The notes under the pieces: model-generated
Seen by the model: only the letters and a program-made list of their open reading frames with translations
What the model was told of the DNA's origin: nothing
The model's database searches: none
Program-made: the position numbers and the translations under genes
Shown: positions 1 through 8,888 of the stretch, piece by piece
Numbering within the stretch: position 1 is the first letter of the stretch
Layout of the letters: each line of letters starts with the position of its first letter
From: Candidatus Moranbacteria bacterium CG_4_9_14_3_um_filter_42_9
GTDB taxonomy: Bacteria; Patescibacteriota; Minisyncoccia; Moranbacterales; UBA2206
Direction: 5' to 3'
Assembly (NCBI GenBank): GCA_002790635.1
Contig: PFVN01000046.1
Coordinates: 1-12,478 of the forward strand
DNA length: 12,478 bases

Positions 1-1
1 T

Positions 2-2515
2 GCCCGCTTCGCGATGGAGCTCATCGCCAAAAGTCTCCGCACCAGCAAAGTGCTTAGCTGCAACGGCGAAACAGACTGTTCCTTGATAGCGGCTGTGGAT
101 GTAACCAAAATAGAAACTTACGATTATTCGCAAAACAAGTGCATTGTTTATAGCTTCAATAATAGTGACAAGAAAATCGAAAGCGGTTCAAAAGATCCAG
201 AATCAGATGGCACTTGTGAATTTATTATAAATCCCGTGACGACTTCCCCAATGGTCAATAATTTTATTGATAGCTGGTTTTTTAAAGTTATTCAGTCGGT
301 CACTGGAACGGCCGGAATAGTGACTATTCAGGCGAAGATCTGTTCCGTTCAGAATTGTGCTGTTGGGACAAAAAATGACGAATCAATTTTGCAGACGACG
401 GTTTCGCTCAGAAATTTTGATGAAGTGATAGGCGGCGGCGGTGGAGGCGGCGGCGGTGGCGGTGGTGGAGGCGGCGGCGGCGACAACATCGCGCCAATCG
501 TTACTGATTTTACTATTCCATCCACCTCTTCATCGCTTACCATACCTGTCACAATCTTTACCGCAACGGACGATGTGGGCGTGACAGGCTATATTCTGAC
601 TGAAGCGGCTAGCCAACCAGCTGCTGGCGCAGCTGGCTGGACTTCCAGTGCCCCGGCCAGCTACACGTTTTCCTCAGCCGGAACCAAAACTCTTTACGCT
701 TGGGCAAAAGACGCTGCTGGAAATGTATCAGCGAGTCGTAGCGGAACTGTGATAGTGACCATCGTAAGCGGATCCACCCTTATCGGCCATTGGAAACTGG
801 ATTCGGGCACCAATGCCAACGATTCTTCATCAAGCAACCTCGACGGAACACTATCAGGATCACCCGCTTGGACTACCGGCCTAATAGACGGAGCTTTAAA
901 CTTTGATGGCAGTAATGACTATGTATACTTACCAAGCTATTCGCTTTATAACGTTGATCCCGGCGAAAAACGAACATTTTCTGCCTGGTTTAAAGCCGGC
1001 GCGCAAACAGATACGAGACATATTCTATGGAACGAAGGAGGTTGCAGGGGCTGGTACGCCAGTCTTAACAACACTGGTCAAGTACAGTGGAGTTTTTCTA
1101 CAAGTCCCAGCAGTTGCTCGGGTCCTACGTGGCATCGTATTACTACAAGCGGATATAACTATGCGGATAACCAATGGCATCTTTTTACTGGAGTAATTGA
1201 CCGACCGAATAACCAAATGGAGCTTTTTATGGATGGCGTAAGTCAGGGAACAGCGGCCATCGATAATATTAATCCGGGGAGCGGAGGCTATTTAAAATTC
1301 GGAACAATGTGGGACAATAGCGTGTTTTTTGCCGGCACCATAGATGATGTGCGTGCCTATGATGGTGCCTTGTCTTCATCTGAAGTTCAAGCGCTCTATG
1401 ATGCCAGCGCCGCCACTTCCTCTCTTATCGGCCATTGGAAACTGGATGATGGGCTCGGAGCTGAACGCATTCCAAATGGAAATTTCGGCACCAATATTAC
1501 CGGCTGGCAAAAAACCGGAGTTTCTACGCTGGCTTGGCAGAATGCGGCTTCTGGCGACGGAAGTACCGGGTATATGCGTTTCAATATCGCCAGTAACGTA
1601 GATTACGACCGGTTTGCCACCAACAATTCGCCCAGCGTTACTGCTGCCAACACAACTTATGCAGTTTCGTTCTGGTACAGAACATCCGGTATCACGGGAA
1701 ATCTGCAGGCTTATTCCGGAAATAGTATTTCAACTTTGGGCACCACGGTATCGTGGGCAAGTGACGAAATTGCCCCTTCATCTTCTTGGCGATATTATTC
1801 AACATCAATCACTACTGATGTGGCGGATTTTCCTCTGTTCGGCATCTCAAAATTAGGCGACATTGGCTCGGGCACCCTTGATATTGATGCTATTTCGGTA
1901 AAAACCACAGCATCAGCGGCAAATATTGCCGTTGATTCAGCGGACAGCCACAACGGAACTTTGACCAATGGAACACCGTGGACAGCCGGTAAAATAGGCG
2001 GCGCTTTGAATCTGGACGGAACGGATGATTATGTGGACATAGGAACATTTAATTTCGGCAATGTCTTTTCAATTTCCGCCTGGGTGAATATTGACAGCGG
2101 CGCAAGCAATATTCAGACAATTATGGCGAACGCGGGTAGTGGCGCCGCGACTAATGGTTTTCGGATATTTGTAAATCAATATGGCACCTCAGACCAAAGT
2201 CTTTGGATTGAGACAGGCAACGGATCTACTGGCGATCAAGCGGTCAGTGCCACAGGAGTCGTTTCTTATCCAGGCTGGCACCATATAGTGGCCATCGTAG
2301 ACAGAGCCAACGGGCTGGCTAATGCCTACGTGGATAATATTCAAGTGATAACGAACGACAGCATTCTAACTGATTTTTGGAATAATCAGACGACCCATAT
2401 CGGCCAGATGACAAATAACACTTATCGGATGGGAGGAAAAATAGACGACGTTCGCATTTACAATAAAGCCTTGTCTGCGTCTGAAGTTCAGGCGCTTTAC
2501 AATGCGGGTGACTAG
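2..2515 (+). CDS. LamG-domain surface protein, 5' end outside window
   Basis: The frame is open to the left edge, so the gene probably starts upstream; the first in-window ATG (14) has no special support. Counting from that ATG there are 833 residues. Residues 1-139 are a Cys-containing region resembling the C-terminal part of pseudopilin-like proteins. Residues 140-156 are 17 consecutive glycines. Residues 158-250 form an Ig-like module starting DNIAPIVTDFTIP. Residues about 255-465 are a LamG/concanavalin-like domain (LIGHWKLDSG to DDVRAYDGALSSSEVQALYD). A second LamG starts near 470 and ends DDVRIYNKALSASEVQALY at the C-terminus. It is interrupted at about 483-635 by a second beta-sandwich-like module (NGNFGTNITGW to LDIDAISV) resembling CBM4/9-type carbohydrate-binding domains. 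LamG domains usually bind glycans or proteins outside the cell. A surface or pilus-tip adhesive role is inferred; the substrate is unknown. Confidence 0.8.
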   Translation, partial: ARFAMELIAKSLRTSKVLSCNGETDCSLIAAVDVTKIETYDYSQNKCIVYSFNNSDKKIESGSKDPESDGTCEFIINPVTTSPMVNNFIDSWFFKVIQSVTGTAGIVTIQAKICSVQNCAVGTKNDESILQTTVSLRNFDEVIGGGGGGGGGGGGGGGGGDNIAPIVTDFTIPSTSSSLTIPVTIFTATDDVGVTGYILTEAASQPAAGAAGWTSSAPASYTFSSAGTKTLYAWAKDAAGNVSASRSGTVIVTIVSGSTLIGHWKLDSGTNANDSSSSNLDGTLSGSPAWTTGLIDGALNFDGSNDYVYLPSYSLYNVDPGEKRTFSAWFKAGAQTDTRHILWNEGGCRGWYASLNNTGQVQWSFSTSPSSCSGPTWHRITTSGYNYADNQWHLFTGVIDRPNNQMELFMDGVSQGTAAIDNINPGSGGYLKFGTMWDNSVFFAGTIDDVRAYDGALSSSEVQALYDASAATSSLIGHWKLDDGLGAERIPNGNFGTNITGWQKTGVSTLAWQNAASGDGSTGYMRFNIASNVDYDRFATNNSPSVTAANTTYAVSFWYRTSGITGNLQAYSGNSISTLGTTVSWASDEIAPSSSWRYYSTSITTDVADFPLFGISKLGDIGSGTLDIDAISVKTTASAANIAVDSADSHNGTLTNGTPWTAGKIGGALNLDGTDDYVDIGTFNFGNVFSISAWVNIDSGASNIQTIMANAGSGAATNGFRIFVNQYGTSDQSLWIETGNGSTGDQAVSATGVVSYPGWHHIVAIVDRANGLANAYVDNIQVITNDSILTDFWNNQTTHIGQMTNNTYRMGGKIDDVRIYNKALSASEVQALYNAGD
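431..481 (+). repeat. Poly-glycine tract, 17 codons
   Basis: Seventeen glycine codons in a row, a mix of GGC, GGT and GGA, separate the N-terminal pseudopilin-like part from the Ig-like and LamG modules. The mixed codon use argues for selection on a flexible linker rather than pure trinucleotide slippage. Length variation between related strains would be expected. Confidence 0.9.
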
Positions 2516-2597
2516 GACTGTGGAATATAGGCAGGAAGTTTGACGATAATTGCCGATTATCTAGCTTAATTTATTAATTATTTTTTTAAAATATATT

Positions 2598-3914
2598 ATG
2601 TTTAACAAGCAAGCGAGCCGAAAAAATTTCAAAGCTTCCGCTTTGGCAGTAACTTTGATCATACTGGGCATTATTATCGCCTCCGCTCTTAGTGTTTCTT
2701 TTGTCGCGCTCAAGGAAAGAAGGGGTTCCATCGGCGCCAGCAAATCCAGCTCGGCTTACCAGATGGCGGAAACCGGAATTGAACAGGCCTTGTATGAGGT
2801 GCTCAAAAAAACTCCAGCACCCGATCTCATCAGTGATCTTGATCTGTTTATTTACTGTAAAAAGGATCAAGCTTTACCGATATATGGCTATATATTCGTA
2901 GATACCAACCCGATGGGTAGCTATAAGTTGGAATTGAAAGACGAAAATGGAGATATGATAAACTGCGATTCCGGTTCAGCTTTGCCAATTTCAACAGTTA
3001 GAAAAATAAAATCCACCGGCATTGTGGGGCAAAACAGCCGCGCGGTTCAGGTTAGTTTGGAAGAAGCTTGTTTGGTAGACCGTCCGATTGGGAAATGGGA
3101 GCTAAACGGCAATGGTAATGATAGTAATGGAGAGATTCCTTTCAACAATGCCACTATCAATGGCACGCCAGCATTTGTTACTGGTAAATATGGAGAAGCT
3201 TTAAATTTTAACGGCTCAACTTATGCTGAAACACCTGCGATATGCGATGCTAAATTTGCTCCCGGTACGAGCGATCCTTCCTGTGCCGGCACTGCTTATG
3301 AGCCCAATTTTGGACCATTTGTTCTAGATGAAGGCACCGTTTCCGCCTGGGTGAAGCTGAATGACCCCGCACTGTATACTGTTAATTTTGGCTCGGCTTG
3401 GAAAAGAGACTTTGCCAGTTGGCATGGTACCGAAGGCGCCCTTTCTTATGCAGAATTCGGTTTCGTAAATTGGAATGGAACACCTACGCCTCCACAAATC
3501 TATTATGAATGGAAAGCCAAATGTTCCGTCGGGAATCCTCATGCTATAATTACAACCAATTCAGCGGTGCCGACGATAGACGCTAACTGGCACAAGGTGA
3601 CATTTGTGGCGGACGGAAACACCAAGGTTAAAATTTACTGGGACGGAACAGAAATGACGACCACTTATGATGGGACGAATACTTGTCCAGATACGCCAAG
3701 TTTATTCAAAGATTCGGATTTTACACAGGACATTAATTTTGTGAACGGTGTTTATAGCGGTTGGTGGCCCGAAAAACATCGATTTATAATCGGTGGTTGT
3801 AAAAATTCATCTTCAAATTGTGGCGGGACTAATGGTAATACGTGGCGCGGACCGATTGACGATGTGCGGACTTATAACTGTGCACTTTCGGAACCCGAAA
3901 TTCAAAAGCTTTAA
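2598..3914 (+). CDS. PilX-like minor pilin/pseudopilin with C-terminal LamG domain
   Basis: The product has 438 residues. The N-terminus has a short basic segment (MFNKQASRKNFK) and one hydrophobic helix at about 13-36 (ALAVTLIILGIIIASALSVS). It is followed by a charged helix ending in a Gln-Met-Ala-Glu-Thr-Gly-Ile-Glu-Gln-Ala segment, which is the pattern of PilX/pseudopilin N-termini. Residues about 160-438 form a LamG-like domain (PIGKWELNGNGND, then GEALNFNGSTYAETP, ending DDVRTYNCALSEPEIQKL). Minor pilins of this kind sit in or prime type IV pilus-like fibres, so the LamG domain would be displayed outside the cell. It lies 82 bases after the preceding LamG gene on the same strand, and both end in the same DDVR-Y-ALS-E-Q-L motif, so they probably form one pilus operon. 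No good Shine-Dalgarno is visible before ATG 2598. The pilin assignment rests on pattern only; no classical prepilin peptidase site is clear. Confidence 0.75.
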   Translation: MFNKQASRKNFKASALAVTLIILGIIIASALSVSFVALKERRGSIGASKSSSAYQMAETGIEQALYEVLKKTPAPDLISDLDLFIYCKKDQALPIYGYIFVDTNPMGSYKLELKDENGDMINCDSGSALPISTVRKIKSTGIVGQNSRAVQVSLEEACLVDRPIGKWELNGNGNDSNGEIPFNNATINGTPAFVTGKYGEALNFNGSTYAETPAICDAKFAPGTSDPSCAGTAYEPNFGPFVLDEGTVSAWVKLNDPALYTVNFGSAWKRDFASWHGTEGALSYAEFGFVNWNGTPTPPQIYYEWKAKCSVGNPHAIITTNSAVPTIDANWHKVTFVADGNTKVKIYWDGTEMTTTYDGTNTCPDTPSLFKDSDFTQDINFVNGVYSGWWPEKHRFIIGGCKNSSSNCGGTNGNTWRGPIDDVRTYNCALSEPEIQKL

Positions 3915-3941
3915 GCTTATAGTCATTAAAATCGGTCTTAT

Positions 3942-3972
3942 AAAAAAGCAGGAATCAACCCCTGCTTTTTTT
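3942..3972 (+). terminator. Rho-independent terminator after LamG/pilin genes
   Basis: The stem GCAGG (3948-3952) pairs with CCTGC (3961-3965) around an 8-base loop. The stem extends through six A-T pairs and ends in a run of seven T (3966-3972). It lies 28 bases after the stop of the PilX-like gene and before the ligA promoter. Confidence 0.85.
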
Positions 3973-4041
3973 GGTAAGTTACCGGAAATTGACTACGATA
4001 AAAATTAAAAAATTCAAAGGTAACAAGCAATATCTGCCGTG

Positions 4042-6590
<2,549 letters not shown>

Positions 6591-6604
6591 AAACAAAAAT
6601 ATAT

Positions 6605-7264
6605 ATGAGGAAAACAGATTTTGCCAACGGCGAATACTACCATATTTATAATCGGGGAGTGGACAAGCGGGATGTTTTTGAGGGCGTTCGGGATTACGAA
6701 AGATTTTTGTTGTCTATGGATCTCCTGAATGATGAAAGAAACGGTCTTATGGGAGAATGGAAAGATATCAAACGCTCCAATCCTAGAGCTCAGCTCTGGG
6801 AATTCCCAGAGCTGAGCTCTAGGCGAAATCCTAGGGTGGAGTTTAGCTGTTATTGCATTAATCCGAATCACTATCATTTCATTTTGAAACAATTGAAAAA
6901 GAACGGGATAAAAAATTTCATGCACAAGATCAGCACGAGTTACACCAATTATTTTAATGTGAAAAACGATCGTTCCGGCTCTCTTTTTCAGGGCAGATTC
7001 AAGGCAATTCATATTGATTCCAATGAATATCTCCTATATCTTTCAGCCTATGTGAACAAGAATCATTTCATTCATGGTTATAAGAGCGGCGAGTGGAAGT
7101 ATTCGAGCTTGCCAGATTATACCGGAAAAAGAAACGGAAAAATTTGCCAAAAAGATGTAATTTTGGGACAATTTAATAATATCAAGGAATATGAAAAATT
7201 TATGAGGGAAAATGCATTGTATATGAAAGACAAAAAAGAATTAGAGAGATATTTAATTGAATAA
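6605..7264 (+). CDS. REP-associated tyrosine transposase (RAYT, Y1/HUH family)
   Basis: The product has 219 residues. The N-terminus GEYYHIYNRGVDKRDVF (9-25) is characteristic of the Y1_Tnp RAYT family. The HUH-type metal-binding motif is His89-Tyr-His91 (NPNHYHF). The catalytic tyrosine is Tyr113 or Tyr116 in STSYTNYFN, followed by GSLFQGRFKAIHID. Such enzymes nick and rejoin single-stranded DNA at hairpins, and in other bacteria act on REP palindromes. The gene begins 14 bases after the ligA stop, so it may be co-transcribed. Residues about 61-76 (AQLWEFPELSSRRNPR) are encoded by a palindromic insertion; removing 48 bases would give the usual NPRVEFSCYC continuation. The motifs are intact, so activity is possible, but the insert lies close to the HUH motif. 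A further copy of the palindrome follows the stop codon. Confidence 0.9.
   Translation: MRKTDFANGEYYHIYNRGVDKRDVFEGVRDYERFLLSMDLLNDERNGLMGEWKDIKRSNPRAQLWEFPELSSRRNPRVEFSCYCINPNHYHFILKQLKKNGIKNFMHKISTSYTNYFNVKNDRSGSLFQGRFKAIHIDSNEYLLYLSAYVNKNHFIHGYKSGEWKYSSLPDYTGKRNGKICQKDVILGQFNNIKEYEKFMRENALYMKDKKELERYLIE
6779..6834 (+). repeat. Perfect 42-bp palindrome with 8-bp direct repeats inside the RAYT gene
   Basis: Positions 6782-6823 form a perfect palindrome centred on GAATTC. Each arm contains the 13-mer AGAGCT-C/G-AGCTCT. The octamer AATCCTAG occurs at 6779-6786 and again at 6827-6834, exactly 48 bases apart. This looks like an insertion of 16 codons flanked by a duplicated target, though the octamer overlaps the end of the palindrome. 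Confidence 0.92.
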
Positions 7265-7270
7265 TTTCTC

Positions 7271-7290
7271 CCTAGAGCTGAGCTCTGGGG
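7271..7290 (+). repeat. REP-like hairpin downstream of the RAYT gene
   Basis: CCTAGAGCT and AGCTCTGGG flank a single G with one wobble pair. The core AGAGCTGAGCTCT (7274-7286) equals the right-arm core of the palindrome inside the RAYT. The G run at its end (7287-7291) lies about 9 bases before the ATG at 7301 and may double as a weak ribosome-binding site. Confidence 0.75.
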
Positions 7291-7300
7291 GAAAAGAAAT

Positions 7301-8059
7301 ATGAAAAAATTAAAATTAAAATTGATATTAGTCTGGTTGATCGCGATGGCGTTTTTTTGGGCGGCGCCCGCGCCGAGCCAGGCGTTTTCGCTTCTCAGGA
7401 TTTTTAGCAACGGAACTTCCGTCACCCGCTTTTTTCAGAGCATCAGAGTGATGAAACCCTGGCAATGCGGCGACACGCTGACCTATTGCGGCGACTCTTA
7501 TGCCACCGTCCAGATGACTTCCACCTACGGTTCCCAATGCTGGCTGCAAGAAAACTTACGCAACACCACCAAACCGGACTGCGCGACTGCTATCACCAGC
7601 TATTGCCATGCCTCCGGTTGCGCTTCCCCCTGGGGCCGGCTCTACACCTGGACCACAGCTATGAACGGCGCCACCACCGCTACCGGCTGTGGCGCCAAAA
7701 TCCAGGGTATCTGTCCTTCTGGCTGGCACATTCCGTCCGACTATACCAGCTGTGCCACCGATGACTTTCCGGCTCTTGGCACCAATGGCGGAGCGTTGAA
7801 AAAAGTCAACACCAGTTCCGGCGTTCCCTGGGCCGAACCCAACACCGGCGCGACCAACGCCAGCAACTGGACTGGCTACCCGGCCGGCTACTGGGGCAGC
7901 GGTTTCAACAGTCGCGGCTACAACGGCTTCTTCTGGTCGTCAGCCGAGAACGATGGTTCCGACGCCTGGAACCGCCTCTTGTACTACTACAATGCCGGCT
8001 GGGTCCGGTACTACTACAATAAGTCCTACGGCTTTTCAGTCCGTTGTGTCAAGGATTAG
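7301..8059 (+). CDS. DGR target protein: exported FISUMP / C-type-lectin-like variable protein
   Basis: The product has 252 residues. The N-terminus is a clear signal peptide: MKKLKLKL, a hydrophobic core, then PAPSQA with likely cleavage after Ala28. The mature part has the Fibrobacter succinogenes major paralogous (FISUMP) pattern: WLQENLRNT, GRLYTWTTAM, GICPSGWHIPSD, FFWSSAEN and the terminal YGFSVRCVKD. FISUMP domains are related to the formylglycine-enzyme/C-type-lectin fold used by known DGR variable proteins. Residues 195-252 are encoded by the VR and are rich in Tyr, Asn and aromatic residues, as expected of a variable binding surface. The many cysteines fit an extracytoplasmic protein. 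The gene uses mostly C-ending codons, unlike its AT-rich neighbours. It is followed by a cruciform, a broken avd, the TR and the reverse transcriptase. It probably displays a diversified ligand-binding face on or outside the cell; the ligand is unknown. Confidence 0.93.
   Translation: MKKLKLKLILVWLIAMAFFWAAPAPSQAFSLLRIFSNGTSVTRFFQSIRVMKPWQCGDTLTYCGDSYATVQMTSTYGSQCWLQENLRNTTKPDCATAITSYCHASGCASPWGRLYTWTTAMNGATTATGCGAKIQGICPSGWHIPSDYTSCATDDFPALGTNGGALKKVNTSSGVPWAEPNTGATNASNWTGYPAGYWGSGFNSRGYNGFFWSSAENDGSDAWNRLLYYYNAGWVRYYYNKSYGFSVRCVKD
7883..8057 (+). repeat. DGR variable repeat (VR)
   Basis: This matches the TR at 8705-8879 without gaps over 175 bases (offset 822). There are 20 mismatches. Nineteen lie opposite a template A (12 A-to-T, 6 A-to-G, 1 A-to-C). 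The other is T-to-C at 8006. The template has about 52 adenines. The last 30 bases (8028-8057) are identical, which fits the priming end of the repeat. Seventeen codons differ, most of them Asn in the template changed to Tyr, Asp, Gly, Ser, Leu or Val. Confidence 0.97.
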
Positions 8060-8060
8060 G

Positions 8061-8117
8061 CCCCAGTGAAATACCCCGCCCGGGCGGGGGATCCGCCGCA
8101 GGCGGAATTTCACGGGG
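8061..8117 (+). promoter_or_regulatory. Cruciform directly after the VR (DGR homing element or terminator)
   Basis: The structure starts two bases after the target gene's stop codon. An outer stem (8061-8072 with 8107-8117, one bulged A) encloses two hairpins: a perfect 16-bp palindrome at 8074-8089 (CCCCGCCC/GGGCGGGG) and TCCGCC-GCA-GGCGGA at 8092-8106. Hairpins or cruciforms just after the VR are known to aid target recognition in the Bordetella phage DGR. There is no T run, so a purely terminator role is less likely. Confidence 0.7.
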
Positions 8118-8132
8118 TAAATTCGATTCATT

Positions 8133-8150
8133 TTGACAATTGTGACAATT
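8133..8150 (+). promoter_or_regulatory. Possible -35 and operator-like palindrome before avd
   Basis: TTGACA at 8133-8138 matches a consensus -35, and AATTGT-G-ACAATT (8138-8150) is an odd 13-base palindrome overlapping it. No -10 appears at 16-18 bases, where a GC-rich hairpin lies instead, so a promoter is doubtful. Confidence 0.2.
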
Positions 8151-8177
8151 TTCAGCGCCGCTCTCGGCGGCGCTGAA
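8151..8177 (+). repeat. Perfect 10-bp stem hairpin before avd
   Basis: TTCAGCGCCG (8151-8160) pairs with CGGCGCTGAA (8168-8177) around a 7-base loop. It is followed by an A-rich leader into the avd ATG at 8202. It could be a transcript-stabilising or attenuating hairpin; no T run follows. Confidence 0.6.
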
Positions 8178-8201
8178 GGAAAAGAAAAAAATAAATTTTT
8201 T

Positions 8202-8602
8202 ATGGCCCTTTACCAAAACCTGCCCGTCTATCAAGCCAGTTACAGATTGCTTTTCGCGATTTTTTTTCAAACAAAAAATTTCGCGCGCGAATATAAATAT
8301 ACCGTCGGGCAGAAGCTGAAAGATGAATGCCTGCTTTTGGCAAAAAACATTTATCGCCCCATAAGGCGCGGGAAAAAGAAAGCCATCTTGAGGCGGCGCG
8401 GGAAAATATTGAAGTGATCAGGCTCTATTGGCGCTTGCTTTTTGATCTCAAGGCTATCAGTCTTGGAAAACACGTGGAGACGAGCTCTTTGATTGAAGAT
8501 GTATCCAAACAACTTGCTTTGTGGCAAAAATATAGCCGGAAAAAAAATAATTTACCGCCGGAATCGTCCGTTAATCAGGGCGCGGGCGAGTGTGCGGAGT
8601 AA
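8202..8602 (+). pseudogene. avd: Avd-like four-helix-bundle DGR accessory gene, -1 frameshift
   Basis: The ATG at 8202 gives MALYQNLPVYQASYRLLFAIFFQTKNFA..., then EYKYTVGQKLKDECLLLAKNIYRP, matching the first two helices of DGR Avd proteins (23S-intervening-sequence/four-helix-bundle family). This frame then diverges and stops at 8415-8417. The family pattern continues in the -1 frame as HKAREKESHLEAARENIEVI, then LFDLKAISLGKHVETSSLIEDVSKQLALWQKY, to the stop at 8602. Joined at the CCCC run (8357-8360) the product would be about 133 residues, about the family size. One missing C is the simplest explanation. AAAAAG at 8373-8378 could serve a programmed slip, but the family match already follows the second frame before that point. 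Avd normally forms a basic pentamer that binds the reverse transcriptase and is needed for diversification. Family and frameshift are clear; whether it is mutation, sequencing error or recoding is not. Confidence 0.85.
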
Positions 8603-8615
8603 ATCCAATAACCCT

Positions 8616-8633
8616 CTTGTTTTTTTAAACAAG
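8616..8633 (+). repeat. Small AT-rich hairpin between avd and TR
   Basis: CTTGTTT and AAACAAG form a 7-bp stem with a TTTT loop. It lies 14 bases after the avd stop and about 70 bases before the TR, and may structure the 5' part of the TR RNA. It is not a convincing terminator because no T run follows the stem. Confidence 0.4.
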
Positions 8634-8704
8634 GAATATCCTTTACCAAAAGGCTTTGCGTCAGTTTCAGGATTGGCGTGAGGAATTTAGCGGTTATTTT
8701 TCGT

Positions 8705-8879
8705 GCCGGCAACTGGAACAGCGGTTTCAACAATCGCGGCAACAACGGCTACTTCTGGTCGTCAGCCGAGAACAATGGTTCCAACGCCTGGAACCGCAAC
8801 TTGAACTACAACAATGCCGGCTGGAACTGGAACAACAACAATAAGACCAACGGCTTTTCAGTCCGTTGTGTCAAGGATT
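8705..8879 (+). ncRNA. DGR template repeat (TR), non-coding RNA template
   Basis: This is the unmutated partner of the VR at 7883-8057. Read in the VR frame it would encode 58 codons, 20 of them Asn (16 AAC, 4 AAT). That is the usual DGR design, because AAY codons give many amino acids but no stop when adenines are randomised. The stretch happens to stay open as part of a longer frame (8678-8941), but no protein is expected. The reverse transcriptase ATG lies 10 bases after its end. The exact ends of the TR RNA are not visible. Confidence 0.95.
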
Positions 8880-8888
8880 TACACTTCA

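Noticed and set aside
349..552. Minus-strand frame with a poly-proline run
   Set aside because: It is the complement of the glycine tract in the LamG gene; no other coding evidence.
2545..2587. Possible terminator between the two LamG genes (6-bp hairpin GATAAT/ATTATC, T run 20 bases later)
   Set aside because: The stem is short and A/T-only, and the T run is not adjacent. The two genes are more likely co-transcribed.
8133..8201. TTG start extending the Avd-like protein by 23 residues
   Set aside because: The added part is encoded by the -35-like and hairpin region and has no family similarity. ATG 8202 matches Avd starts.
8373..8378. Programmed -1 frameshift at AAAAAG in the avd gene
   Set aside because: The family-like sequence (HKAREKESHL) already follows the second frame before this site, and no stimulatory structure was evident, so a lost base at the CCCC run is simpler.
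8814..8888. Upstream in-frame start for the reverse transcriptase at ATG 8814
   Set aside because: It would translate the 3' half of the TR in the wrong frame. ATG 8889 lies just after the TR and gives a normal DGR reverse transcriptase N-terminus.
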